Source of the DNA: Bacillota bacterium
GTDB lineage: Bacteria > Bacillota > Clostridia > Acetivibrionales > DTU013
Length of the DNA stretch: 17,726 nucleotides
Assembly (NCBI GenBank): GCA_023411575.1
Contig: JAEYOP010000003.1
Location: 1 to 17,726 of the forward strand
Reading direction: 5' to 3'
Shown piece by piece: positions 1-6,833 of the stretch (its first letter is position 1; each line of letters opens with the position of its first letter). The translations under genes and the position numbers were made by a program. The notes under the pieces are model-generated. The model made no database searches. It had not been told where the DNA came from and worked only from the letters and a program-made list of their open reading frames with translations.

Positions 1-125
1 AATTTTTGAATGGCGGATACGCCGTTCTCTGCTTCAGCGATTACTTCGATCCCAAGGCGTACAAGGATTTTTTTCAGGGCCATCCGCATAAAAGCGGCAT
101 CGTCAACGATCATAGCTGTAGCCAT
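1..125 (-). CDS. cheY: CheY-like response regulator, N-terminal part only (runs off the window)
   Basis: The reverse strand from 125 encodes MATAMIVDDAAFMRMALKKI followed by LVRLGIEVIAEAENGVSAIQ, which is the first half of a CheY-type receiver domain: beta-1 ending in the acidic pair D8-D9, the AAFMR helix start, then beta-2 and the AENG turn. The phosphoacceptor aspartate lies beyond the left edge, so the gene is partial at its 3' end. The ATG at 125 is favoured because AAGGGG stands about 10 bases upstream; a second ATG (Met5) is in frame but has no good ribosome binding site. It has the same orientation as the chemosensory operon but is separated from the HD-GYP gene by a recombinase element at 171-982, so it was probably the next operon member before the insertion. 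Whether it is stand-alone or fused to another domain cannot be seen. Confidence 0.85.
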   Translation of the reverse strand, partial: MATAMIVDDAAFMRMALKKILVRLGIEVIAEAENGVSAIQK

Positions 126-170
126 ACCTATAAACCCCTTTTCTTCATTTGTTTATCCCGCATGAAAAGC

Positions 171-191
171 ATGTAACAAAATACCTAAAAT
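171..191 (+). repeat. Left inverted repeat of recombinase element (21 bp)
   Basis: This 21-base sequence begins ATGTAACAAA and ends CCTAAAAT, and is exactly the reverse complement of 962-982. Its first ten bases occur again in the same orientation at 282-291, just upstream of the recombinase start, with 14 of 21 positions matching overall. Confidence 0.9.
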
Positions 192-203
192 ATTGCATTT
201 TAG
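185..203. other. Core-site-like dyad CTAAAAT-5-ATTTTAG at the left element end
   Basis: Perfect 7-bp inverted arms CTAAAAT (185-191) and ATTTTAG (197-203) flank a 5-base spacer ATTGC. Two inverted recombinase arms around a short spacer is the usual form of a tyrosine-recombinase core site. The outer arm is the inner end of the 21-bp repeat. At the right end the matching ATTTTAG (962-968) faces a degraded arm, ATAATAT (949-955, 5 of 7), across 6 bases. Confidence 0.5.
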
Positions 204-255
204 AAAATCCCGCAGCCCCTGATAGAACGGCTTTTGTAATGAAATCCAACAATAA

Positions 256-283
256 TTGACTGCAATCAGGTGTAGAATAGGAT
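256..283 (+). promoter_or_regulatory. Putative promoter of the recombinase gene
   Basis: TTGACT at 256-261 (5 of 6 to consensus) is followed after 16 bases by TAGGAT at 278-283 (4 of 6). The repeat-like ATGTAACAAA at 282-291 overlaps the start region, so the recombinase could bind there and control its own gene; that is inference. Confidence 0.4.
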
Positions 284-317
284 GTAACAAATTCTATAAC
301 GCGAAGGAGAGATACCA

Positions 318-878
318 ATGACCGTTGAGCCAATCCGAGACAAAGCAAAAATCAAACTAATGTATCAGTTCCTGAAAGGCAAAGATGAAAAATACGCCCT
401 GCTCTTTAAATTCGGACTAAATACCGGACTTAGGATCAGTGATATGATACCGCTGAAAGTAAAGGATTTAATGGATATTACTATGCGGTTCAAAGAATAT
501 TTGATTTTGAGAGAGAAGAAAACCGGCAAGGAGAAAAAAATTAAAATAAACGACGTATTGAAGAAATTGGTTACCGAATATATCATGAACAACGCACTGG
601 CTTACGACAGCTTCCTGTTTCCAAGCCAGAAGGGCGGTTGTATCGGCAGGATTCAGGCTTACCGCGTTTTAAAGCAATCTGCGGATTTTCTATACATACA
701 GAATTTCGGCACCCATAGCCTAAGAAAAACGTGGGGCTACTGGACTTACAAAATGTCGCACTTTAATATCGGCCTGATAATGGACACCTTCAATCATAGT
801 TCACAGAGCATTACCCTTCGGTATATTGGCGTGAGTCAGGATCAGAAGGATGAGCTGTACGCGCTTGTCCAGCTCTAA
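318..878 (+). CDS. Compact tyrosine recombinase / integrase (186 aa)
   Basis: This is a tyrosine recombinase reduced essentially to the catalytic domain; the usual N-terminal SAM-like core-binding domain is missing or very short. The full catalytic set is visible: Arg39 in NTGLRISD, Lys68 in the KKTGK beta-hairpin, His133 and Arg136 in GTHSLRKTWG, His160 in FNHSSQ, and the nucleophile Tyr169 in LRYIGVS. The length is like FimB/FimE-type invertases (about 200 aa) rather than phage integrases (350-400 aa). The ATG at 318 has AAGGAGAG about 7 bases upstream. The gene runs against the surrounding minus-strand operon, is AT-rich, and sits between perfect 21-bp inverted repeats. With an intact active site it is probably functional. 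Expected products are excision or insertion of the element, or inversion of 171-982. No excisionase or cargo gene accompanies it. Confidence 0.9.
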   Translation: MTVEPIRDKAKIKLMYQFLKGKDEKYALLFKFGLNTGLRISDMIPLKVKDLMDITMRFKEYLILREKKTGKEKKIKINDVLKKLVTEYIMNNALAYDSFLFPSQKGGCIGRIQAYRVLKQSADFLYIQNFGTHSLRKTWGYWTYKMSHFNIGLIMDTFNHSSQSITLRYIGVSQDQKDELYALVQL

Positions 879-961
879 ATTGCAATTTTTTTGATGAAAA
901 TCAGATAATTTTTTAATTATAGGAGGATTATCCATTTTTTTGTCGAAAATAATATAGTAAC

Positions 962-982
962 ATTTTAGGTATTTTGTTACAT
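962..982 (-). repeat. Right inverted repeat of recombinase element (21 bp)
   Basis: Exact reverse complement of 171-191. On the plus strand it reads from ATTTTAGGT to TTGTTACAT. This copy also carries a short dyad GTAAC (957-961) and GTTAC (976-980), not conserved at the left end, where the spacer reads ATTGC. Confidence 0.9.
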
Positions 983-986
983 TCCA

Positions 987-995
987 TGGTATAAT
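987..995 (+). promoter_or_regulatory. Extended -10 promoter-like site pointing out of the element
   Basis: TGGTATAAT is a perfect extended -10 motif lying 4 bases outside the right inverted repeat. No good -35 box is found at 16-18 bases. Transcription would run rightwards, antisense into the end of the HD-GYP gene. It may be chance in an AT-rich stretch. Confidence 0.3.
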
Positions 996-1101
996 TTGTG
1001 AAAAAATTCTATTTTCTATGCCATGCTTTAAAAAATAAAGCGGACAGAGCTTCAAAGCGTTTATTAATGCACTTTGCAGCTCTTTTAGCTTTTACGGGTC
1101 T

Positions 1102-2943
1102 CTATTGTTTCTCCTCCTTGTTCAGGCAGGCGATAAATATTTCCACCATTTGTTCATCGAATTGCCGGCCGCTGTTGGCCAATAATTCCCGGATTCCCTC
1201 CTCCTTCGACATGGGGTTTTTCCTGTAGGGCCGGCTGCTGGTCATCGCGTCATAGGCGTCCGCCACGCAGACGATCCGCGCCAGGAGATCGATCTGGCTT
1301 CCTTTCAGCCCGTTGGGGTAGCCCTTCCCGTCAATCCGCTCATGGTGCTCCCGCACGATTTTCCGGCAGCCCTCCAGAAATTGCAGGTTCTCCAATATAT
1401 GATTCCCTTTTCCCGGGTGCTGTCGGATTTGTTCGAATTCTTCCTCCGACAAAACGCCCTCCTTGTTTAAAATGTGCTCGGGAATTCCGATCTTGCCGAT
1501 ATCGTGCAAAATGCTTCCGAATTTCAAGTCGTTCATTTCCTTGCTGTCCAGGCCCAGCGCCTCCGCGATCATAATGGAATACTTCATGACTCTTTCGCAA
1601 TGTCCCCCGGTATAGGAATCCTTTTCTTCGATGGCGTTCGCCAGGGCCCGGACCGTCTCGAAATAGCTGTCCTGGTTTTGCCGGAGCAGGCTTTCCAACT
1701 CTTCGTTCAAGGCGGCGGTCTCTTCATATAAAGCGGTGATTTCTTCCTTCTGGGAAAAAATCTCCCGGTTTTTGTGTTCCAGGGCCTTCTGGCTTTGATA
1801 CCTTTCATCCAGCAGCTTCCGGATCTCCATGGTCATGGAATTGAACTGCCTGCCCAGCAGGGAGAATTCATCGTTGGAATCGATCTGGAAGGAATAGTCC
1901 AGATTTCCCTTCGACACCTGGTTAATCCCTTCGGTGATCACCTCGATGGGCCTGGTGATTGTCCTGGCCTTGTAAAAGCCGAAGGAAGCCGCAAAAAGAG
2001 CTCCGGCGCCGACCGCCAGCAGGATGGTCCAGACGTTTTGCCTCAGGTTTTCCGCCAGGATGGAATCATTATAAATCACTTCTACTACATTTTTTTCGTT
2101 TGCGCCTTTTGCTCCTATGATTGCATAGGGAATATACTGAAAATACGCCTTCCGGCCCATGTATTTCCCTGTGGTCTCAACCACCTCCGACGTTTCGATC
2201 GCCTTCCGGAAATAGGACATGTGCTCCGGCTCCACTTTCATGTTTTCATTGTTTTTATTTCTCTTATAGGAGACGCCCTGATAATCGAAAAGCACTACGC
2301 TGTCCACGAATTTATTATCCTGGACCACCTTTTCTTCAAAATTGTTGAAGCCGATTTCCGCGACCGGGTCCTTCTGCTCCTTCACCAGCGCGCCCGTTTC
2401 AAAAACATATTGCCCGTCCGGGGAGGGCATATAGCAGTATTTCATCATTTCCGCCCCAATGAGGGACAGGCTCATCCTGGCCGGAGAAAATGTCTTCTTG
2501 CTGCGGACCTCCCCCAGGTAGTTTGCAAAATCCGTCCAGGGGGAAAAGTCCAGCCCCAGATCCTTTTTGTCCGTGGTCGCCACAACGACGTTGTTCCGGT
2601 CAATGATATACAGGTACATATCCCCCCGGTTTTTCAGGAACGGCTCCAAAGGAAAGTCGATGTTCTTTTCGCTTTCGTACTTCTTTACAACGGCCTCCAG
2701 GACTTCTTTTGCTTCCGCTTCCAGAGGCCGCTCCGTAAGAAGATTAATATAATCCGCATCCCGTACGATATTGAGAATTCGGTCTTTTATCAGCACCTTG
2801 CTCTGCTCGAAACTGCTTACCAGACTGCTTCTCATGATGATATATTGAAAAAAACCCAGGAAACTGCAAACCGAAAGGACCACCACAAGCAGCAGAAAAC
2901 TCAGCCTGTACTTGAATGCGTTGAATTTCGGGAATCGATTCAT
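1102..2943 (-). CDS. Membrane HD-GYP phosphodiesterase with extracytoplasmic sensor and HAMP
   Basis: A 613-aa protein predicted to hydrolyse cyclic di-GMP at the inner face of the membrane. Layout: membrane segment about 14-36, an extracytoplasmic ligand-type sensor about 37-303 (Cache-like), second membrane segment about 304-324, HAMP about 325-380, a coiled coil about 380-425, and an HD-GYP domain about 428-608. The HD-GYP signature residues are all present: GGH448, HD480-481 in HDIGKIGIP, His509 in RQHP, HH533-534 with DGKGYP ending near 543, and VADAYDAM. It therefore looks catalytically competent, unlike degenerate HD-GYP sensors. The ATG at 2943 has GGAGGGGG about 5 bases upstream. It follows the histidine kinase gene by 77 bases and was the last gene before the recombinase insert. 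In the operon it gives a direct link from sensing to c-di-GMP levels; the ligand is unknown. Confidence 0.9.
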   Translation of the reverse strand: MNRFPKFNAFKYRLSFLLLVVVLSVCSFLGFFQYIIMRSSLVSSFEQSKVLIKDRILNIVRDADYINLLTERPLEAEAKEVLEAVVKKYESEKNIDFPLEPFLKNRGDMYLYIIDRNNVVVATTDKKDLGLDFSPWTDFANYLGEVRSKKTFSPARMSLSLIGAEMMKYCYMPSPDGQYVFETGALVKEQKDPVAEIGFNNFEEKVVQDNKFVDSVVLFDYQGVSYKRNKNNENMKVEPEHMSYFRKAIETSEVVETTGKYMGRKAYFQYIPYAIIGAKGANEKNVVEVIYNDSILAENLRQNVWTILLAVGAGALFAASFGFYKARTITRPIEVITEGINQVSKGNLDYSFQIDSNDEFSLLGRQFNSMTMEIRKLLDERYQSQKALEHKNREIFSQKEEITALYEETAALNEELESLLRQNQDSYFETVRALANAIEEKDSYTGGHCERVMKYSIMIAEALGLDSKEMNDLKFGSILHDIGKIGIPEHILNKEGVLSEEEFEQIRQHPGKGNHILENLQFLEGCRKIVREHHERIDGKGYPNGLKGSQIDLLARIVCVADAYDAMTSSRPYRKNPMSKEEGIRELLANSGRQFDEQMVEIFIACLNKEEKQ

Positions 2944-3020
2944 TTTACCCCCTCCTGCAGGAACATTCCGTCTTTCTGTCTTCCCTTTCGCCCGCTGTTC
3001 CTGCTATATCATTACCCACA

Positions 3021-4868
3021 TTACGAAGGACGAACCACCTGCGATGCACCTTCTCCCGCATTCCTTTCGAATACGGCCGTAAAGAAGAAGGAGCTTCCCG
3101 CATTCGCCCGGCTTTCCACCCAGATTTCCCCGTCCATCAGCTCCACCAGCCTTTTGGAGATCGCCAGCCCCAGCCCGGACCCGCCGAATTTTCTTGTATT
3201 GGAGCTGTCAACCTGGCTGAACCGCTGAAAAAGCTTGTCCCGGTTTTCCGGGGAAATGCCGATGCCCGTGTCCGAAACCCGGAACAGCAGCGTTACCTTC
3301 CGGTCCTCCAGGCTTTTGCCGCTTACCTGGATATCAATTCCGCCTCGTTCCGTAAATTTCACCGCGTTGCCCACCAAATTGGAAAGGATCTGCTTCAGCC
3401 GCACAAAGTCGCCATAAAAGTACTCCGGCAGGCTTTCCTCCAGATCGACCCGCAGGTACAGTTTTTTCTTTTTCGCTTCGATTTCAAAAAGGTCGGTCAC
3501 CTCATGGATCGTTTTCTCCAGGTGGAAGAGGTGCTTTTCCAGTTCCATTTTCCCCGCTTCGATTTTCGAATAGTCCAGGATGTCGTTGAGAACCCGCAGG
3601 AGCGCTTTTGTGGATGCCTTGATCAGGGTCAGGTTTTCCCGCTGCTCCTCGTTCAGATCCGTCATCAGGGTCAGGTCGGTCATGCCCATGATCCCGTTCA
3701 TGGGCGTCCGGATCTCATGGCTCATATTGGCCAGGAACTGGTTCTTTGCCAGATTGGCCTGCTCCGCCTGGCGCTTCAGCTCCTTCTCCTCATCGTACTT
3801 GATTTTCAAGATGGCTTCCCGTTCCTTCACCATCTCGATTGCCGTCCCGAAGGCATGGGCGATCTCATTCATTTCCTCATACTTGTAATGCTCCCAATCC
3901 AGGGCCTCCCGTTCTTCCACCGCCCTGCTGATTTTGCGTTTGATGTCGTAGAAGATGGAAATCCATCTTTTGTTGATGCCGTAGATGAAGAGGGAAATCA
4001 GGATCACCGCCAGGATCAGCCCGAAAAGCTCAATAAAGCTGATCATGTAGATGGGGGCCATAATTTCCGATTTCGGACGTATGACGGCGACGATCCAGTG
4101 GGGATTGTCCAATTCCGCCACCGTCGCTGCCACTTCACGGCCGTCGTATTTCATTTCAAGGGTGTCGCTCCCCTTCTCCAGGCTCTCCAGGTAAGCGGAA
4201 TATTCCTCCGAGTATTGCCGTTCGGTCACTCTTTTTGTGTCCGGATGGGCGACATATGCGCCTTTTTGGTCGATTACCTCGACAAGGCTCCTGTCTTCAT
4301 GCTTCAAGTCGCTGATATAATGGGAAATCGCATCCAGGTGGAGCACTCCGACAATATAACAGGCGTCCTTGGGAATGGTCACCGAAACCGTTATCCCGGA
4401 CGTATTCACGGCATAATAGGCCGGGGACCACAATACGCTCTTCTTTCCCGCCGCCTGCCGGAAAAAGATTTCGTTGGACATATCCATCCCGAGATAGGCT
4501 TTGCTGGACGTATCGGCGTTCAAAATACATCCGTTCCGGTCCAGTATGAAAATGGACTCTATGTAGGGGCTGTTTTCTACAATCGATTGAAGATATTCAT
4601 TGATATCCTTCGGTCGGACATAACGATTCAGGATCGCCTGGGAATAGACGTTGTTCAATATGGTGACCGGCTGCTCCAGCAGATTCTTGATGCTTTCGCG
4701 CACCGACTTCGCCAGCATCTTGCTTCTTTCCGCATCCTCTCCGATCAGGCTTCTCTGCGTCATGGGAATCACTATGGACGCTATTATAATCATCGGAATA
4801 ATTGTCGCAAGAAGCGTATTGAATGTCAGATAGCTCTTCAGCGAGCCTCTCCTTTTCAGCTTTCTCAT
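3021..4868 (-). CDS. dCache sensor histidine kinase without receiver domain
   Basis: A 615-aa membrane sensor kinase. Membrane segments lie about 15-36 and 273-297, enclosing a 235-residue extracytoplasmic domain with dCache-like sequence (FILDRNGCIL, then HWIVAVIRPKSEI before the second segment). A linker and coiled coil follow, then HisKA with phosphoacceptor His384 in SHEIRTPMNGI, and HATPase_c with N-box Asn497/Asn501 (NLVGNAVKFT), G1 box DTGIGI (Asp533), F-box region FQRFSQVD and G2 box GGSGLGLAI (562-570). The domains resemble hybrid kinases of the BarA/TorS type but there is no C-terminal receiver, so phosphate must go to a separate protein, probably one of the single receivers upstream. 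The start lies 2 bases after the stop of the binding-protein gene and has only a weak ribosome binding site, which suggests translational coupling. The pairing suggests the lipoprotein presents a ligand to this sensor. Confidence 0.9.
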   Translation of the reverse strand: MRKLKRRGSLKSYLTFNTLLATIIPMIIIASIVIPMTQRSLIGEDAERSKMLAKSVRESIKNLLEQPVTILNNVYSQAILNRYVRPKDINEYLQSIVENSPYIESIFILDRNGCILNADTSSKAYLGMDMSNEIFFRQAAGKKSVLWSPAYYAVNTSGITVSVTIPKDACYIVGVLHLDAISHYISDLKHEDRSLVEVIDQKGAYVAHPDTKRVTERQYSEEYSAYLESLEKGSDTLEMKYDGREVAATVAELDNPHWIVAVIRPKSEIMAPIYMISFIELFGLILAVILISLFIYGINKRWISIFYDIKRKISRAVEEREALDWEHYKYEEMNEIAHAFGTAIEMVKEREAILKIKYDEEKELKRQAEQANLAKNQFLANMSHEIRTPMNGIMGMTDLTLMTDLNEEQRENLTLIKASTKALLRVLNDILDYSKIEAGKMELEKHLFHLEKTIHEVTDLFEIEAKKKKLYLRVDLEESLPEYFYGDFVRLKQILSNLVGNAVKFTERGGIDIQVSGKSLEDRKVTLLFRVSDTGIGISPENRDKLFQRFSQVDSSNTRKFGGSGLGLAISKRLVELMDGEIWVESRANAGSSFFFTAVFERNAGEGASQVVRPS

Positions 4869-4870
4869 AC

Positions 4871-5989
4871 TTAGTCTGCCTTTACAAAATTTGCATTGCG
4901 TACCTGGAACAGAAAATATCCCCTGTCCGAATCGCCGTACCGGTCAAGGTTGAAATCCTGCTGAAGTCCCTTATAATGTGATATTTTAAGCAGCGCTTCC
5001 TTAATAGAGGCCGTATCGAGCTTTTGGGAAGCCTTCAAGGCTTCTGCGACCATGGAAAGGGTTTCATAGGTATAGAGCGACGCAAAGGTGGGTTCTTCTT
5101 TGTACCGCTCCATATAGGACTTGCGGAAGCTTACGAATTCGGAATTTTGATTTTGGCTGTCGTACACCCCCGGGAAATAAGCTCCTTCAATGGCCTTTCC
5201 TCCCTTGGTGATGGCATCCTCTGTCATTCCCCACATTCCGGAGAAGATCATCATCTCCGGGCTTTGCTTTTTGATCAGCTGCACAAGAACGCCCAAATCC
5301 ACCCCGCCGGTCACGATCAGCGCCCCGGAAGCCCCTGAGGCGGACACCTCCGACGCGATTTTTTCCAGGTCGGCGTCCGGGGAAGAGACAAAGCTGTTCT
5401 CATAAACGATTTCTCCCCCGCCCTGCTCATAAATATATTTGAAATAGTCGCCTACCTCCCGGGCATAAGCCCGGTTGTTATATTCAAAAACAATGGCTGT
5501 TTTTTTCACCGGGCTTTTTGCCAGTGCCGTTTTCGCAAGCAGCTCGCCCTGCTTCTGATTGGAGCCGATCACCCGGATAAACAGATCGTCCGTGCCCGCC
5601 AGGCTCTCCGTGGAGATCAACGGGCTGATCATGAGAATGTTTCCGCGTTTGAAGGTGTCAAGGGTCGCCGTGCCGGTTCCGCTTGTCATATGGCCGATGC
5701 CCAGCAGCGCTTTTTCTTGTATCAGTTCCGTGTCCACCTTGACGGCCTCTTCCGGCAATCCCTTGTCATCCTTCACCAGCAGCTCGATCGGCTTTCCTTT
5801 TATTCCGCCGCCGCGGTTGATCGCTTCCACGGCAAGCTCCGCGCCGTTTCGCGCAGAAATGCCCAGTCCGGAAGCCCGTCCCGTGAGATCCGCCATAAGC
5901 CCGATTTTAAGCGTTTGTCCCGTACAGCCGGTCAGACTTATTGTAAGAACAGCCAAAAGGACTAGGAGCCTGAAACAGTTTCTACCCAC
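4871..5989 (-). CDS. LivJ-like ABC-type solute-binding lipoprotein (no transporter nearby)
   Basis: A 372-aa type I periplasmic-binding-fold protein of the branched-chain amino acid / amide binding family (Peripla_BP_6). The N-terminus has a lipoprotein signal with hydrophobic stretch 7-20 and lipobox L-T-G-Cys22, so the mature protein is tethered outside the membrane. Family features: LKIGLMADLTGRASGLGISARNGAELA near the start, GIGHMTSGTGTATLDTF, and a C-terminal FNLDRYGDSDRGYFLFQV. The start is GTG at 5989, supported by GGAGGT 6 bases upstream; no ATG is near. No permease or ATPase gene is in the window, and it is sandwiched between receiver and kinase genes, so it probably serves signalling rather than uptake. 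The ligand is probably an amino acid or small amide, but specificity cannot be read from the sequence. Confidence 0.88.
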   Translation of the reverse strand: MGRNCFRLLVLLAVLTISLTGCTGQTLKIGLMADLTGRASGLGISARNGAELAVEAINRGGGIKGKPIELLVKDDKGLPEEAVKVDTELIQEKALLGIGHMTSGTGTATLDTFKRGNILMISPLISTESLAGTDDLFIRVIGSNQKQGELLAKTALAKSPVKKTAIVFEYNNRAYAREVGDYFKYIYEQGGGEIVYENSFVSSPDADLEKIASEVSASGASGALIVTGGVDLGVLVQLIKKQSPEMMIFSGMWGMTEDAITKGGKAIEGAYFPGVYDSQNQNSEFVSFRKSYMERYKEEPTFASLYTYETLSMVAEALKASQKLDTASIKEALLKISHYKGLQQDFNLDRYGDSDRGYFLFQVRNANFVKAD

Positions 5990-6005
5990 AAAAACACCTC
6001 CGGTT

Positions 6006-6398
6006 TCAATAGGCTTTCAGCCACCTGTAAATTCGATTTATGAGGTCTTCCAGATCAATCGGTTTTGTAATGTAATCGTCCATCCCCGCCGCAAGGCATT
6101 TTTCGCGGTCCCCCTGTATTGCGCAGGCCGTGACCGCCAGAATGGGCACATGCCCGCCGGAGATTTTCTCGTGTTCCCGGATCCTTTTCGTCGCCGTAAA
6201 TCCGTCCATTTCAGGCATTCTTACGTCCATCAGAATAAGGTGGATCTTTCCCTTTTGATAGAAAGCCACCGCTTCGCAGCCCGTATTGGCCACCAGGACG
6301 AAAAACCCGTTTTTCTCCAGAAACCGGACAAACAGCCGCCGGCTTACCGCATCGTCCTCCGCCACCAGGATCCTATACCCGTTTCCCATGTCTCCCAC
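6006..6398 (-). CDS. Stand-alone receiver-domain response regulator
   Basis: A 130-aa single receiver domain with no output domain. Acidic pair Glu14-Asp15/Asp16 (AEDD), phosphoacceptor Asp58 in LILMDVRMPEMDG, Thr90 in AVTA and Lys112 in ITKPID are all present, so it should accept phosphate. The sequence style (MDGFTATKRIRE, GMDDYITKPI) is that of receivers usually fused to hybrid kinases, which fits it being the detached receiver of the downstream kinase at 3021-4868. The open frame begins with GTG at 6398 (AAGGAAAG about 12 bases upstream); an in-frame ATG at 6389 is an alternative with a very close GGGAG. It lies 22 bases after another receiver gene and 16 before the binding-protein gene. 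Confidence 0.88.
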   Translation of the reverse strand: MGDMGNGYRILVAEDDAVSRRLFVRFLEKNGFFVLVANTGCEAVAFYQKGKIHLILMDVRMPEMDGFTATKRIREHEKISGGHVPILAVTACAIQGDREKCLAAGMDDYITKPIDLEDLINRIYRWLKAY

Positions 6399-6420
6399 GA
6401 TAAGTTCACTTTCCTTTTTT

Positions 6421-6816
6421 CTATTCTATCAGCTTCAACTTTCGCATTACCTCTACAAACTTATCCATATCGATGGGCTTCCATGCATATGCCTCGCAGC
6501 CCGTATCATAGGAGTTCGTTATGGTCTGCCTGTCATTTAGCGCCGTCGTCATGATCACCTTGACCTGTTCCTCCTTGGGAACGCCGTGCTGGACCTCGAG
6601 TCCCCGGATGGTTTTCAGGGCCTTGATCCCGTCCACCCTCGGCATCATGATATCCAGGCAGATCAGATCATAGGGCCTTTTCTCCTTCAAGGCCGCATAA
6701 AACGTATCCACCGTTTCGACGCCGTCCACCGCAATATCGCATTCGCCATATTTCGATAAAAAACGCTGCATGAACTTCCTACTTGCAAGGTCATCTTCCG
6801 CTATTAAAATTCTCAT
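6421..6816 (-). CDS. Stand-alone CheY-like response regulator
   Basis: A 131-aa single receiver domain. Visible are the acidic pocket AEDD, phosphoacceptor Asp55 in LICLDIMMPRVDG, Thr89/Thr90 in IMTTALND, and Lys112 in AWKPID. It differs clearly from its neighbour at 6006-6398, so this is not a recent duplication. ATG at 6816 has GGAGGG 8 bases upstream. It follows cheB by 17 bases. As a product of the operon it may be phosphorylated by CheA, by the dCache kinase, or act as a phosphate sink; the output partner is unknown because no DNA-binding or enzymatic domain is attached. Confidence 0.88.
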   Translation of the reverse strand: MRILIAEDDLASRKFMQRFLSKYGECDIAVDGVETVDTFYAALKEKRPYDLICLDIMMPRVDGIKALKTIRGLEVQHGVPKEEQVKVIMTTALNDRQTITNSYDTGCEAYAWKPIDMDKFVEVMRKLKLIE

Positions 6817-6833
6817 CTCTTTTCCCTCCGTTT

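Larger units (their letters stand above)
171..982 (+). mobile_element. Single-gene tyrosine-recombinase element bounded by 21-bp inverted repeats
   Basis: An 812-base segment contains one gene, a compact tyrosine recombinase, and is bounded by perfect 21-bp inverted repeats at 171-191 and 962-982. It is visibly more AT-rich than the chemosensory genes on either side and its gene runs opposite to them. Removing it would leave about 164 bases between the HD-GYP gene and cheY, a plausible intergenic distance. No clear target-site duplication is seen just outside the repeats. It could be a mobile element, a DNA inversion module, or a degenerate integrated element kept for regulation; the sequence alone cannot decide. 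RIT elements (three recombinases flanked by inverted repeats) are a known analogue, but only one gene is present here. Confidence 0.65.

Noticed and set aside
921..926. AGGAGG after the recombinase gene
   Set aside because: No ATG, GTG or TTG lies at a working distance; probably chance, or a relic of a lost gene start.
171..982. Integron or gene-cassette array
   Set aside because: The recombinase is too short for IntI and no attC-like folded sites or cassettes are present.
1025..1041. Hairpin GCTTTA-AAAAA-TAAAGC downstream of the HD-GYP gene
   Set aside because: Six AT-rich base pairs with no U-tract on either strand; too weak to call a terminator.
1774..3228. Long open frame (484 codons) on the plus strand opposite the HD-GYP gene
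   Set aside because: It lies antisense to a gene with clear domains; the product has no recognisable motif, is rich in His/Pro/Arg as antisense frames of GC-ending codons are, and has no good ribosome binding site.
3504..4874. Long open frame (456 codons) on the plus strand opposite the histidine kinase gene
   Set aside because: Antisense of a well-supported kinase with all catalytic boxes; no domain features of its own.
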